DNA of 11,910 nt. Origin: an uncultured Chlorobiaceae bacterium. Lineage in GTDB: Bacteria; Bacteroidota; Chlorobiia; Chlorobiales; Chlorobiaceae. Below the pieces are notes generated by a model. That model made no database searches and had not been told where the DNA came from. It saw nothing but the letters and a program-made list of their open reading frames with translations. Below, piece after piece: positions 6,035-11,910 of this stretch; position 1 is the stretch's first letter; each line of letters opens with the position of its first letter. The position numbers and the translations under genes were made by a program. The stretch lies in NCBI GenBank assembly GCA_903904495.1, contig CAIVCU010000387.1:1-11910 (forward strand). The letters run 5' to 3'.

Positions 6035-7939
6035 CTACTTTCCAGAAATGTATGGGAAAAGGTGAGCCAAATGTAACTCCCGAAGCATGGAGCGCTTTTT
6101 AGCATGGTGGGCCTGCATTCGTCTCAGAATATTGTCCAGTACCCGTAAAGCGCTTAACACGTAAGGCCCCTTGTTGAGCATGACACACTCAGCACTACGT
6201 CCCATAGCCGCATCCGTGATCTCGGCGCGAGACGGCACCCCCTTTTGGGCAAGCGTTTCCAGTACCTGGGTCGCCCAAATCACTGGAACATGCGCAGCCT
6301 CGCAGAACCAGAGAATCTCTTCCTGAACTTCCGCCATGCGTTCAAATCCACATTCGACGGCTAAATCACCCCGAGCAATCATCACACCGAAACATGGTTC
6401 ACGCATTGCTGTCAGCAGTATATCCGGCAGGTTCTCAAAGCCTCGTCGCGTTTCGATCTTCAGCACTATGCCAAGCTGACGACCCCCTATGTTCCCTAAG
6501 CACTGCTGTAGCGACTCCACGTCTTGAGCATTATTGACGAAGGACAACTCGACAATGTCAGCATATTGGGTAATGAAAGAGAGGTCCTTGATGTCCTTGG
6601 CAGTCATAGCCGGAAGGTGAAGGTCACTCTCAGGAAGGTTAATTCCCTTGCCAGCTCGCAGCTTCATGGCTTTCAGATGATCTTGAGTAATACGAACGAG
6701 TACACGTGCCGTCTCCACCTTCTCGACGAGTCCCCCGATCTTGCCATCGTCAAACCAAATCGACTCCCCCGCCCTGACGTCATCGAATACTTCTGCAATT
6801 GTGCAACCGATCACAGCAGGGGTTAGAAGTTTTCCACACTTATCGTAGCTTGCCGGGCGTCCCGGTTTGAGATCCCGGGTCAGAATGAGCAAATCGCCAT
6901 GTTGAAGAGAGAGAAAGTTTTCACCCGGCAGTAACGCACCAACTCGCCCCTCCCGGTCATCAAACGATCCTACGTGCTCGTGACTCAGAATAATCCCAGG
7001 AACAACGTATGCCGTCTCTGTCACCTCCGCCCAACACCCATGATCTGTCACGTCAACGACTTTGAGTACCCGCTTCGCATCGCGTGCATCAGTAAATGTC
7101 ACCCACTCCCCAATGCGAAGGTGCTTTAGCCAGGTTGAGGGTACCGGAAGACAAGCACTTGCCGGAGAGGGTGGTAACTGAGGGAAGTGCTCCGGAGTCA
7201 ACCAGATCCTCGCGGGTGCAGTGACATGCCCGTAGACATCTCGATCGGGGGAAATCCTAACCACCATCGGACCAGGTTCCATCGGCCCAGTGCGCGGCTT
7301 CGGCCCAGCCAGATCCATGACAACACGACATGACCTTTCCAGCGACACCTCGGCTTGTTTCAGATGCTCAATCATCCGCGACCAAGATGCAGCATTGTCA
7401 TGAGCGCAATTGATGCGCATGCAATCCATGCCTTGCAGCAACAGGTTGTGAACAATGAGGTAATCATCCGCCGCTTCGCTCGGCATGGTGACCATGATAC
7501 GAACCTTGCCTGCTGTGGTCGAAGGCCCAAACAAAGCATCAGTGTGTTCAGCGAGCAGTCGCTCACCGTGGAGGAAATCCATGACCGGTACCTCCTCGGA
7601 AGAATGGTACCAGTCTCGATGCACCATACAATGCAGAACCCCAAGAACCGCATCGACTGTAGTCAGAACATGAGACTCGGCCCTGCCTAGGGAGGATAAA
7701 CCCAGCTTCGCCAACCGCAACTGCAGCGGGCGTAAATCGTGACGTCTCAAGGCCATATAATGCAGGAGGTTCCGTGCACTGTCCCTGTTGTTCGCATGAA
7801 CCTCATCGAGACGTGGCTGCGATAAAGCAAGTTCGGAGACAATATTTGTCCTGATGACCGCGAGTTCATTCAAGATACCTTCGATGTCCGCATTTCCCGG
7901 ACAAGCTTCGGAGCTGTGTGTTACCGTTGTCACAAACAT
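6035..7939 (-). CDS. Divergent pyruvate-kinase-like protein lacking the C-terminal domain
   Basis: This 634-residue protein has the pyruvate kinase barrel. Matching blocks are KVRIMVTMPS (145-154), MDCMRINCAH (171-180, R175, N177), DLAGPKPRTG (209-218), DDGKIGG (397-403) and KGINLPESDLHLP (431-443). They continue with KIE (K494, E496), ARGDLAVE (D525), WATQVLE (T557) and PSRAEITDAA (569-578). It differs from the normal ~470-residue enzyme in four ways. It has a ~145-residue N-terminal extension, a ~175-residue insertion where the lid domain (usually ~100) sits, VMLNKGPY in place of VMLSGETA, and no C-terminal allosteric domain. The catalytic Lys, acidic metal ligands and Thr are kept, so phosphotransfer is possible but unproven. 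The ATG at 7939 abuts AAGAGG, while the GTG at 7933 has a 6-nt spacing and may be the real start. Hand-counted GC in sample lines is 53-67%, against about 40% in phoU, which suggests transfer. Confidence 0.85.
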   Translation of the reverse strand: MFVTTVTHSSEACPGNADIEGILNELAVIRTNIVSELALSQPRLDEVHANNRDSARNLLHYMALRRHDLRPLQLRLAKLGLSSLGRAESHVLTTVDAVLGVLHCMVHRDWYHSSEEVPVMDFLHGERLLAEHTDALFGPSTTAGKVRIMVTMPSEAADDYLIVHNLLLQGMDCMRINCAHDNAASWSRMIEHLKQAEVSLERSCRVVMDLAGPKPRTGPMEPGPMVVRISPDRDVYGHVTAPARIWLTPEHFPQLPPSPASACLPVPSTWLKHLRIGEWVTFTDARDAKRVLKVVDVTDHGCWAEVTETAYVVPGIILSHEHVGSFDDREGRVGALLPGENFLSLQHGDLLILTRDLKPGRPASYDKCGKLLTPAVIGCTIAEVFDDVRAGESIWFDDGKIGGLVEKVETARVLVRITQDHLKAMKLRAGKGINLPESDLHLPAMTAKDIKDLSFITQYADIVELSFVNNAQDVESLQQCLGNIGGRQLGIVLKIETRRGFENLPDILLTAMREPCFGVMIARGDLAVECGFERMAEVQEEILWFCEAAHVPVIWATQVLETLAQKGVPSRAEITDAAMGRSAECVMLNKGPYVLSALRVLDNILRRMQAHHAKKRSMLRELHLAHLFPYISGK

Positions 7940-8032
7940 CCTCTTATGAGACCAAACATTACTCAGGTTGATCAGTATGGAATAAAACTTGACTTGTTAA
8001 GAACTGGTAAGCTTTTTGTTGACTTCAACATT

Positions 8033-8060
8033 AAAGGCCACTCCATTTGAAGTGGCCTTT
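8033..8060. terminator. Hairpin terminator after DUF2934 copy B
   Basis: AAAGGCCACT (8033-8042) and AGTGGCCTTT (8051-8060) form a perfect 10-bp stem with an 8-nt loop. On the minus strand it lies 21 bp after the stop of the second DUF2934 gene and ahead of the pyruvate-kinase-like gene. The T-run is short (CCTTTAAT), so termination may be partial. Confidence 0.7.
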
Positions 8061-8081
8061 CCAGTGATAGAGCGAATGGGG

Positions 8082-8237
8082 TCAGTCGGTCAAAGCTTCT
8101 TTCGCTTCAAGCCAGTCTTCGACATCTGAGCCGTGCTCTCTACCTTTCAATTCCCAGAGGTAATACGCAGAAAGTCTGATCGCTTCCTCGGGCTGTTCCA
8201 GTGCAGATACTTCTCTTTCGTCCGTTTCGGTTGACAT
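8082..8237 (-). CDS. Small DUF2934 protein (copy B)
   Basis: This is a second DUF2934 paralogue, 51 residues from the ATG at 8237. The core reads IRLSAYYLWELKGREHG, then DVEDWLEAKEALTD. An in-frame ATG at 8267 would add ten residues. However, the bases before 8237 (CCAATTAAC, then GAGAGC, then ATG) align with the leader of copy A, whereas the longer start has no equivalent, so I chose 8237. Like copy A it is followed by a hairpin terminator and looks monocistronic. The N-terminus is acidic (STETDEREVSALEQ), unlike the Lys-rich start of copy A. Its function is unknown. Together the copies bracket the pyruvate-kinase-like gene on the same strand. Confidence 0.75.
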   Translation of the reverse strand: MSTETDEREVSALEQPEEAIRLSAYYLWELKGREHGSDVEDWLEAKEALTD

Positions 8238-8610
8238 GATTGCTCTCGTTAATTGGTTTGTCAGCAAAGAAAATCACATGAATATTACACACACAACGTC
8301 TTAATTCACAACAAAACATTGTACCTATTTCTTAAGCTCATGACAAGAGAAACTATGTTACATATATGTTAATTCTGATAGTACTTATCCGCACCAACAA
8401 CTCACAATAATTACACCTCAGGGAGTATAAATAATCATTAACCTACTTTATAAAATAGAGTAAGCAATATTTACCGATTCATAATTTTTTATTGTAAGTT
8501 ATCGAGAAAATTGTATTTGGAATTAACGCTAAAAGTAAGCCATGGGGTTATTTATACTTATTTAATATATTTCAAAAAATTATTCCACTAAGTAATTCGG
8601 AGACACGACA
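8238..8610. other. AT-rich divergent intergenic region
   Basis: This 373-bp gap separates the divergent DUF2934 copy B and pdaD. No gene is supported. Two hand-counted lines (8461-8580) are only about 22-23% GC, well below the rest of the window. It contains a possible minus-strand promoter at 8282-8311 and a perfect palindrome ACATATATGT at 8360-8369. A TATAAAAT-like box occurs at 8449-8456, but with no matching -35 element. The pdaD leader is therefore probably long or uses a promoter I cannot recognise. Confidence 0.55.
8282..8311 (-). promoter_or_regulatory. Possible sigma-70-type promoter for DUF2934 copy B
   Basis: Read on the minus strand, TTGTGA (8311-8306) and TAATAT (8287-8282) are 18 bp apart. 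Transcription would start about 37 nt before the ATG at 8237. Each box matches the consensus at only four of six positions in an AT-rich region, so this is a tentative call. Confidence 0.3.
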
Positions 8611-9156
8611 TTGTCATTAGTTCCATCCAAAGTCTTTTTCACCAAAGGAGTAGGAAGGCATAAAGAATACCTTTCTTCGTTCGAGCTTGCCATGAGGGAT
8701 GCTAAAATTGAGGGGTGTAATCTGGTTACTGTGTCAAGTATTTTTCCGCCTCATTGTAAACGCATCAGCGTCGAGGAGGGGGTAAAACTTCTTTTTCCTG
8801 GACAGATTACTTTTGCCGTCATGGCTCGCAATTCTACCAATGAGTTTAATCGTCTAATTGCGGCTTCGGTTGGTGTTGCCATCCCGGCGGATGAGACACA
8901 GTATGGTTATCTGTCGGAACATCAGCCTTTCGGGGAATCTGCCGAACAGTCGGGTGAGTATGCTGAGGATCTGGCTGCAACAATGCTGGCGACAACTCTT
9001 GGGATTGAGTTTGATCCAAACAAGGACTGGGATGAAAGGGAAGGTATATACAAGATGAGTCACAAGATTATTAATTCCTACAATATAACCCAGTCTGCCG
9101 AGGGTGAAAATGGACTCTGGACGACAGTCATTTCGTGCGCTGTTCTGTTGCCTTGA
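8611..9156 (+). CDS. pdaD: Pyruvoyl-dependent arginine decarboxylase
   Basis: This enzyme converts arginine to agmatine and CO2, the first step of the arginine route to putrescine. It is made as a proenzyme that cleaves itself between two serines; the second becomes the pyruvoyl cofactor. Here the site is VTVSSIFPP, with cleavage expected between S42 and S43, giving a short beta and a ~139-residue alpha chain. The block YGYLSEHQPFGES (98-110) holds E103, the likely counterpart of the catalytic Glu of the archaeal enzyme. The length of 181 aa fits the family. Translation starts at TTG; GGAG 8 nt upstream supports it, and no ATG in frame keeps the conserved N-terminus. phoU follows after 42 bp on the same strand. 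Agmatine-processing genes are not in the window. Confidence 0.92.
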   Translation: MSLVPSKVFFTKGVGRHKEYLSSFELAMRDAKIEGCNLVTVSSIFPPHCKRISVEEGVKLLFPGQITFAVMARNSTNEFNRLIAASVGVAIPADETQYGYLSEHQPFGESAEQSGEYAEDLAATMLATTLGIEFDPNKDWDEREGIYKMSHKIINSYNITQSAEGENGLWTTVISCAVLLP

Positions 9157-9198
9157 TATGAAACGTAACTTTTAATGCAATGAAACTCTTTTATTCTT

Positions 9199-9870
9199 AT
9201 GCCTGATCGACCGGTACATGTGCACGTTCAAGAGCTTTCCCAGGTTCTTGTTGACCTTTCCACCAAAGTAGTCGAGAATTTGTTTGAGGCATTACGTGCA
9301 GTTAAATATCAGGATGAAGAGAGTGTGCCTCGTATCAAGCTTCTGGAAAATGAGCTGGATTTGGAAGAGATTGACCTTGAGGAACAATGTATTCAGTTTA
9401 TAGCTCTCCAGCATCCGATTGCAAAAGACCTGCTCACTATTGTCGCTATCATGATGATTAGTGATGAACTTGAGCGTATTGGTGAGATTTCGCTTCATAT
9501 TATTGATTCAATGATGGAGATAAGCCCTGCTATGCTTGAGTTGCTGGAGTTTGAATCGATGTTTATGCTGGCCGGGGAGATGGTTACAAAATCAATTGAT
9601 GCTTTTGTATTGCAGGACCGTGATCTTGCTGATCAGGTTTGTGCTCATGATGATGAAGTTGATGACTTGCATCAGACGGCGTTCAATAAAGTGACTGCCT
9701 TAATGAAAATAGCGGATGCTGATGTCATCGGGCTTACCAATGCGTTAGGCGTTTCGAGGAATATCGAGCGTATGGCTGACCATGCGTCAAAGATTGCGCA
9801 AGATGTTATTTATCTTGTGACCGGTGAACTTGTCAAGCATAAAGATTCCCATGATAATCTCCTCAAATAA
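9199..9870 (+). CDS. phoU: PhoU-family phosphate regulator
   Basis: This is a cytoplasmic all-helical protein of the PhoU family, which in other bacteria dampens signalling between the Pst phosphate transporter and the PhoR/PhoB system. Both PhoU repeats are visible. The first has ELDLEEIDLEEQC (52-64), AIQHP-like QHPIAKDL (71-78) and DELERIGE (89-96). The second has DDEVDDLHQ (151-159) and RNIERMADHASKIAQDVIYL (187-206). The acidic clusters are the metal-binding sites of the family. Its 223 aa is the normal length. No pst or phoR gene is near; instead it lies 42 bp after pdaD and 115 bp before a membrane-protein gene. No ribosome-binding site is seen before the ATG, so it may depend on coupling to pdaD. 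The family call is secure; its exact regulatory partners here are unknown. Confidence 0.92.
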   Translation: MPDRPVHVHVQELSQVLVDLSTKVVENLFEALRAVKYQDEESVPRIKLLENELDLEEIDLEEQCIQFIALQHPIAKDLLTIVAIMMISDELERIGEISLHIIDSMMEISPAMLELLEFESMFMLAGEMVTKSIDAFVLQDRDLADQVCAHDDEVDDLHQTAFNKVTALMKIADADVIGLTNALGVSRNIERMADHASKIAQDVIYLVTGELVKHKDSHDNLLK

Positions 9871-9985
9871 AGCCATGGGAAATAACAGGATTTTTTTATA
9901 GCTGAATAACTCTTATCCCCAACAAAAATTTTGTAATTATTTTTAAACTAAAATACCGCTATTCCACGAACCAAATTCGTTACCG

Positions 9986-10603
9986 GTGCCAAAAAGAATA
10001 GTTGATCGCTACGAACAAACTTCTGATGGTCTTGTTATCGTTGATGTTGCTGCACGTCGTGTTGAGGATCTCTACGAAGACTTCGACAAAACGGCTCCAT
10101 ACCACAAAAAGGATCTTGACGAAGATCTCGCCTATTATCTAACAGAGTGTGCGAGGGAAATAGGGCGGGTTCGCTTTGTGATCCGCTTTATGTTTGAGTG
10201 TTATCCTTCCGAAGAGTTCATGCTGCGGGTACGGACCAGTGTCCATAAATTTTTTATCTACCAACGGGAGCTCGAAATCGGAGCGATGAACAAAATGCTG
10301 AGAACCGCAGTAACGCTTCTCGTTATCGGTATCATCATTCTCGGCCTCTCTTTGTGGGTCAATCATCTCTTTGCTATTGACGGCACTCCTTCTTTTCTGA
10401 ACACTGTATTTGCCGAAGGGCTTACCATTGTAGCATGGGTATCGGTGTGGGAGTCGCTTGCAACATTTTTGCTGAACGGGCCACAGCATCTCCGCCTCAT
10501 CAGGCTTTACCGGAAAATCGCTGAAGCACCGGTGCAGTTTCAGCCGCCTTCGGAGTCTGGTTCCGAAGGGGCTGAGGCTCAGGAATCGGGCAGTCAGCAG
10601 TAG
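9986..10603 (+). CDS. Unrecognised two-helix membrane protein
   Basis: This 205-residue protein has no family I can name. A charged cytoplasmic N-terminal half (1-105) is followed by two membrane helices at about 107-129 and 142-163. A basic stretch (HLRLIRLYRKIAEAP, 168-182) follows, then a low-complexity Ser/Gly/Glu/Gln tail. The start is GTG at 9986; a TAA lies upstream in frame and no earlier start exists, but no ribosome-binding site precedes it. The last residues (GSQQ and the TAG stop) are encoded by the heptad repeat that begins at 10591, so the native C-terminus may have been altered by that repeat. It lies 115 bp after phoU on the same strand and may belong to the same transcript. 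An overlapping reverse frame at 10139-10696 is rejected. Confidence 0.72.
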   Translation: MPKRIVDRYEQTSDGLVIVDVAARRVEDLYEDFDKTAPYHKKDLDEDLAYYLTECAREIGRVRFVIRFMFECYPSEEFMLRVRTSVHKFFIYQRELEIGAMNKMLRTAVTLLVIGIIILGLSLWVNHLFAIDGTPSFLNTVFAEGLTIVAWVSVWESLATFLLNGPQHLRLIRLYRKIAEAPVQFQPPSESGSEGAEAQESGSQQ

Positions 10604-10713
10604 GCAGTGGGCAGGGAGAAAAGAAGTGTAGAATAGCGTGTGCTGTTGCGATGTGAAATCAGTTAGCATTTGGCGGTGAATGACGTAACCTACCAACTGC
10701 CAACTGCCGACTA
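10591..10713. repeat. Heptad repeat arrays in inverted orientation between convergent genes
   Basis: On the left, four heptads run CAGTCAG, CAGTAGG, CAGTGGG, CAGGGAG (10591-10618). On the right, read on the minus strand from 10713 to 10689, are TAGTCGG, CAGTTGG, CAGTTGG and TAGG. About 70 bp lie between them, so the transcript could fold into a long imperfect stem. The left array supplies the TAG stop of the membrane-protein gene, and the right array begins exactly at the TAG stop of the decarboxylase gene. It may serve as a bidirectional terminator or be a small mobile-type repeat. Confidence 0.7.
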
Positions 10714-11850
10714 TTTATTTATATGCAAAACCTTTGCCGGCGGAAAACCATTAAAGTAGGTCGATGACGCGTGACTGTAAGCCCCTATGTTTTCACTGTA
10801 GAGTAAATCCCCTATCGAAAGGTCTACCGGTAATAGATTGGCCAATGTGATTGTGTCCAGAGCATCACAGGTCGGGCCATATACAGCACACATTTTCTCA
10901 TTACCCTCTTTGAAGGATTTTAAAGGATATTCGCAATGATCAAAGATAATCCCTGAAAAAGTATGATAGACTCCGTCATTGACGTAATAACATCTTTTAC
11001 CGTCACGATACGCTGTGCCAATTATCTCCATCACCAGCCATGCGGCAGTTGCCACTAAAAATCTTCCGGGTTCGGCTATGATTTCAATGTCGGGCGGAAA
11101 GAGTCTGTCAAATTCGGAATTGAGCATTACTGCAAGCTCCGCAAAAGGTTTTACACTATTGTCATAGGGAGCGGGAAACCCGCCGCCAATGTCAAGAATT
11201 TTTACCTCTTTGTACCCTCTTTCCCACGATTCCTTGAAAATATTGGATGCCAGATTAAGGGCTTGAATATAATTCTGGAAATTTGTGCATTGACTGCCGA
11301 CATGGAAGCTTAAACCCTCAACCACAAGTCCTTTTTTAAACGCTTTGTCGATAAGATCAACAGCTTCTCCAGGATCTGCACCGAATTTGGAAGAGAGCTC
11401 TACCATAGCCCCGGTATTAGGTACTTTTATTCGTAAAACAAGACCCGTGTTCGGTGCATAGGTAGCGATTTTCGCTATTTCATCTTCATTATCAAACGTA
11501 ACCAGCGGTTTATAACGGTCGAGCTCCTTTAACGTAGGAATCGGTTTTATCGGATTCGCATAGATGATTTTATCCCAGATGAAATCCTGCCGCTCTTCAG
11601 GCGTCAAACTTTTAATATTTTCATACACATTAAGAAACTCAGGCATTGATGCCACATCAAAGCTGGCACCAGCGTTATAAAAAGTTTTAACTATTTCTTT
11701 GTCTGAGTTTGCCTTAACTGCGAAATAGGCCTGTACCCTTGGAAGATGCTGCTTAAACTCACGGTAATTAGCCCGCAAAACGTCGTGGTCTACCACAAAC
11801 AGCGGTGTACCATGCTCTATGGCCAATTGTTTTAAATTTTGAGGGTCCAT
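10711..11850 (-). CDS. PLP-dependent ornithine/lysine-type decarboxylase (alanine racemase fold)
   Basis: This is a 379-residue fold-III PLP decarboxylase of the ornithine/diaminopimelate/arginine group, probably making putrescine from ornithine (or cadaverine from lysine). Residues in order: AYFAVKAN with the PLP lysine K46, HVGSQ (183-187), GGGFP (222-226) and EPGRF (260-264). Next come NDGVYHTF (291-298), GPTCDALD (325-332, catalytic C328) and GAYSHASSTYFNGF (356-369). The overall length and the GPTCDALD and FNGF blocks resemble bacterial and eukaryotic ornithine decarboxylases more than diaminopimelate decarboxylase or the ~630-residue biosynthetic arginine decarboxylase. Substrate choice cannot be settled by eye. 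The ATG at 11850 has AGGA 8 nt upstream. It is convergent with the pdaD-phoU group and shares a repeat-filled 107-bp gap with it. I rate the family call high and the ornithine assignment moderate. Confidence 0.88.
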   Translation of the reverse strand: MDPQNLKQLAIEHGTPLFVVDHDVLRANYREFKQHLPRVQAYFAVKANSDKEIVKTFYNAGASFDVASMPEFLNVYENIKSLTPEERQDFIWDKIIYANPIKPIPTLKELDRYKPLVTFDNEDEIAKIATYAPNTGLVLRIKVPNTGAMVELSSKFGADPGEAVDLIDKAFKKGLVVEGLSFHVGSQCTNFQNYIQALNLASNIFKESWERGYKEVKILDIGGGFPAPYDNSVKPFAELAVMLNSEFDRLFPPDIEIIAEPGRFLVATAAWLVMEIIGTAYRDGKRCYYVNDGVYHTFSGIIFDHCEYPLKSFKEGNEKMCAVYGPTCDALDTITLANLLPVDLSIGDLLYSENIGAYSHASSTYFNGFPPAKVLHINK

Positions 11851-11910
11851 TAGCTGTATCCTGTTTTAATCATTATCGGTAATAAGGAAGTTCTTAAACT
11901 GCCAAGGATC

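Noticed and set aside
7355..7690. 111-codon open frame on the plus strand
   Set aside because: It is antisense to the pyruvate-kinase-like gene in GC-rich DNA where long shadow frames are expected.
9919..9935. AT-rich near-palindrome (AAAATTTTG) between phoU and the next gene, considered as operator or terminator
   Set aside because: It is short, imperfect and expected by chance in AT-rich sequence.
10139..10696. 185-codon open frame on the minus strand
   Set aside because: It lies over the membrane-protein gene, has a composition rich in Arg, His, Leu and Phe without any domain, and runs through the heptad repeats; a shadow frame.

Overview
The window looks like a chromosomal stretch from a Gram-negative bacterium, most likely a green sulfur bacterium (Chlorobiaceae). 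The evidence for this is a pyruvoyl-dependent arginine decarboxylase next to phoU, a TonB energy transducer (implying an outer membrane), moderate GC content and short degenerate heptanucleotide repeats between genes. The assignment rests on recollection of family distributions, not on a search. All genes are protein-coding; no rRNA, tRNA, CRISPR array or intact insertion sequence was seen.

Layout. (1) Positions 1-1840, plus strand: the 3' part or whole of a TonB gene, followed 26 bp later by a secreted calcineurin-like phosphoesterase. (2) 1913-5340, minus strand: a large secreted phosphoesterase, then a thioredoxin-type arsenate reductase, then (after a ~250 bp gap) an unrecognised multi-pass membrane protein. 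(3) 5341-8267: an accessory-looking block, all minus strand. A 634-residue divergent pyruvate-kinase-like enzyme, visibly richer in GC than its neighbours, lies between two small paralogous DUF2934 genes. Each DUF2934 gene has a similar ribosome-binding leader and its own downstream hairpin terminator. A long near-perfect 21-bp hairpin lies beside this block, upstream of the large phosphoesterase. (4) 8611-10603, plus strand: pdaD (arginine decarboxylase, TTG start), phoU and an unrecognised two-helix membrane protein. (5) 10711-11850, minus strand: a PLP-dependent ornithine/lysine-type decarboxylase, convergent with group 4.

How they fit together. Two different decarboxylases (pyruvoyl arginine decarboxylase and PLP ornithine/lysine decarboxylase) flank phoU, so the right side is a polyamine-synthesis neighbourhood with a phosphate regulator in it. 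The left side has two exported phosphoesterases plus TonB and ArsC, which would suit phosphoester scavenging and handling of the phosphate analogue arsenate, but that link is inference. The pyruvate-kinase-like gene is the best candidate for a poorly described function. It keeps the barrel motifs of pyruvate kinase but has a ~145-residue N-terminal extension, an enlarged insertion, an altered substrate loop and no C-terminal allosteric domain.

Gene-free stretches: 5341-5714 holds the long hairpin and a bidirectional terminator. 8238-8610 is very AT-rich, with a possible promoter for the DUF2934 gene and a 10-bp palindrome. 2771-3017 shows nothing convincing.
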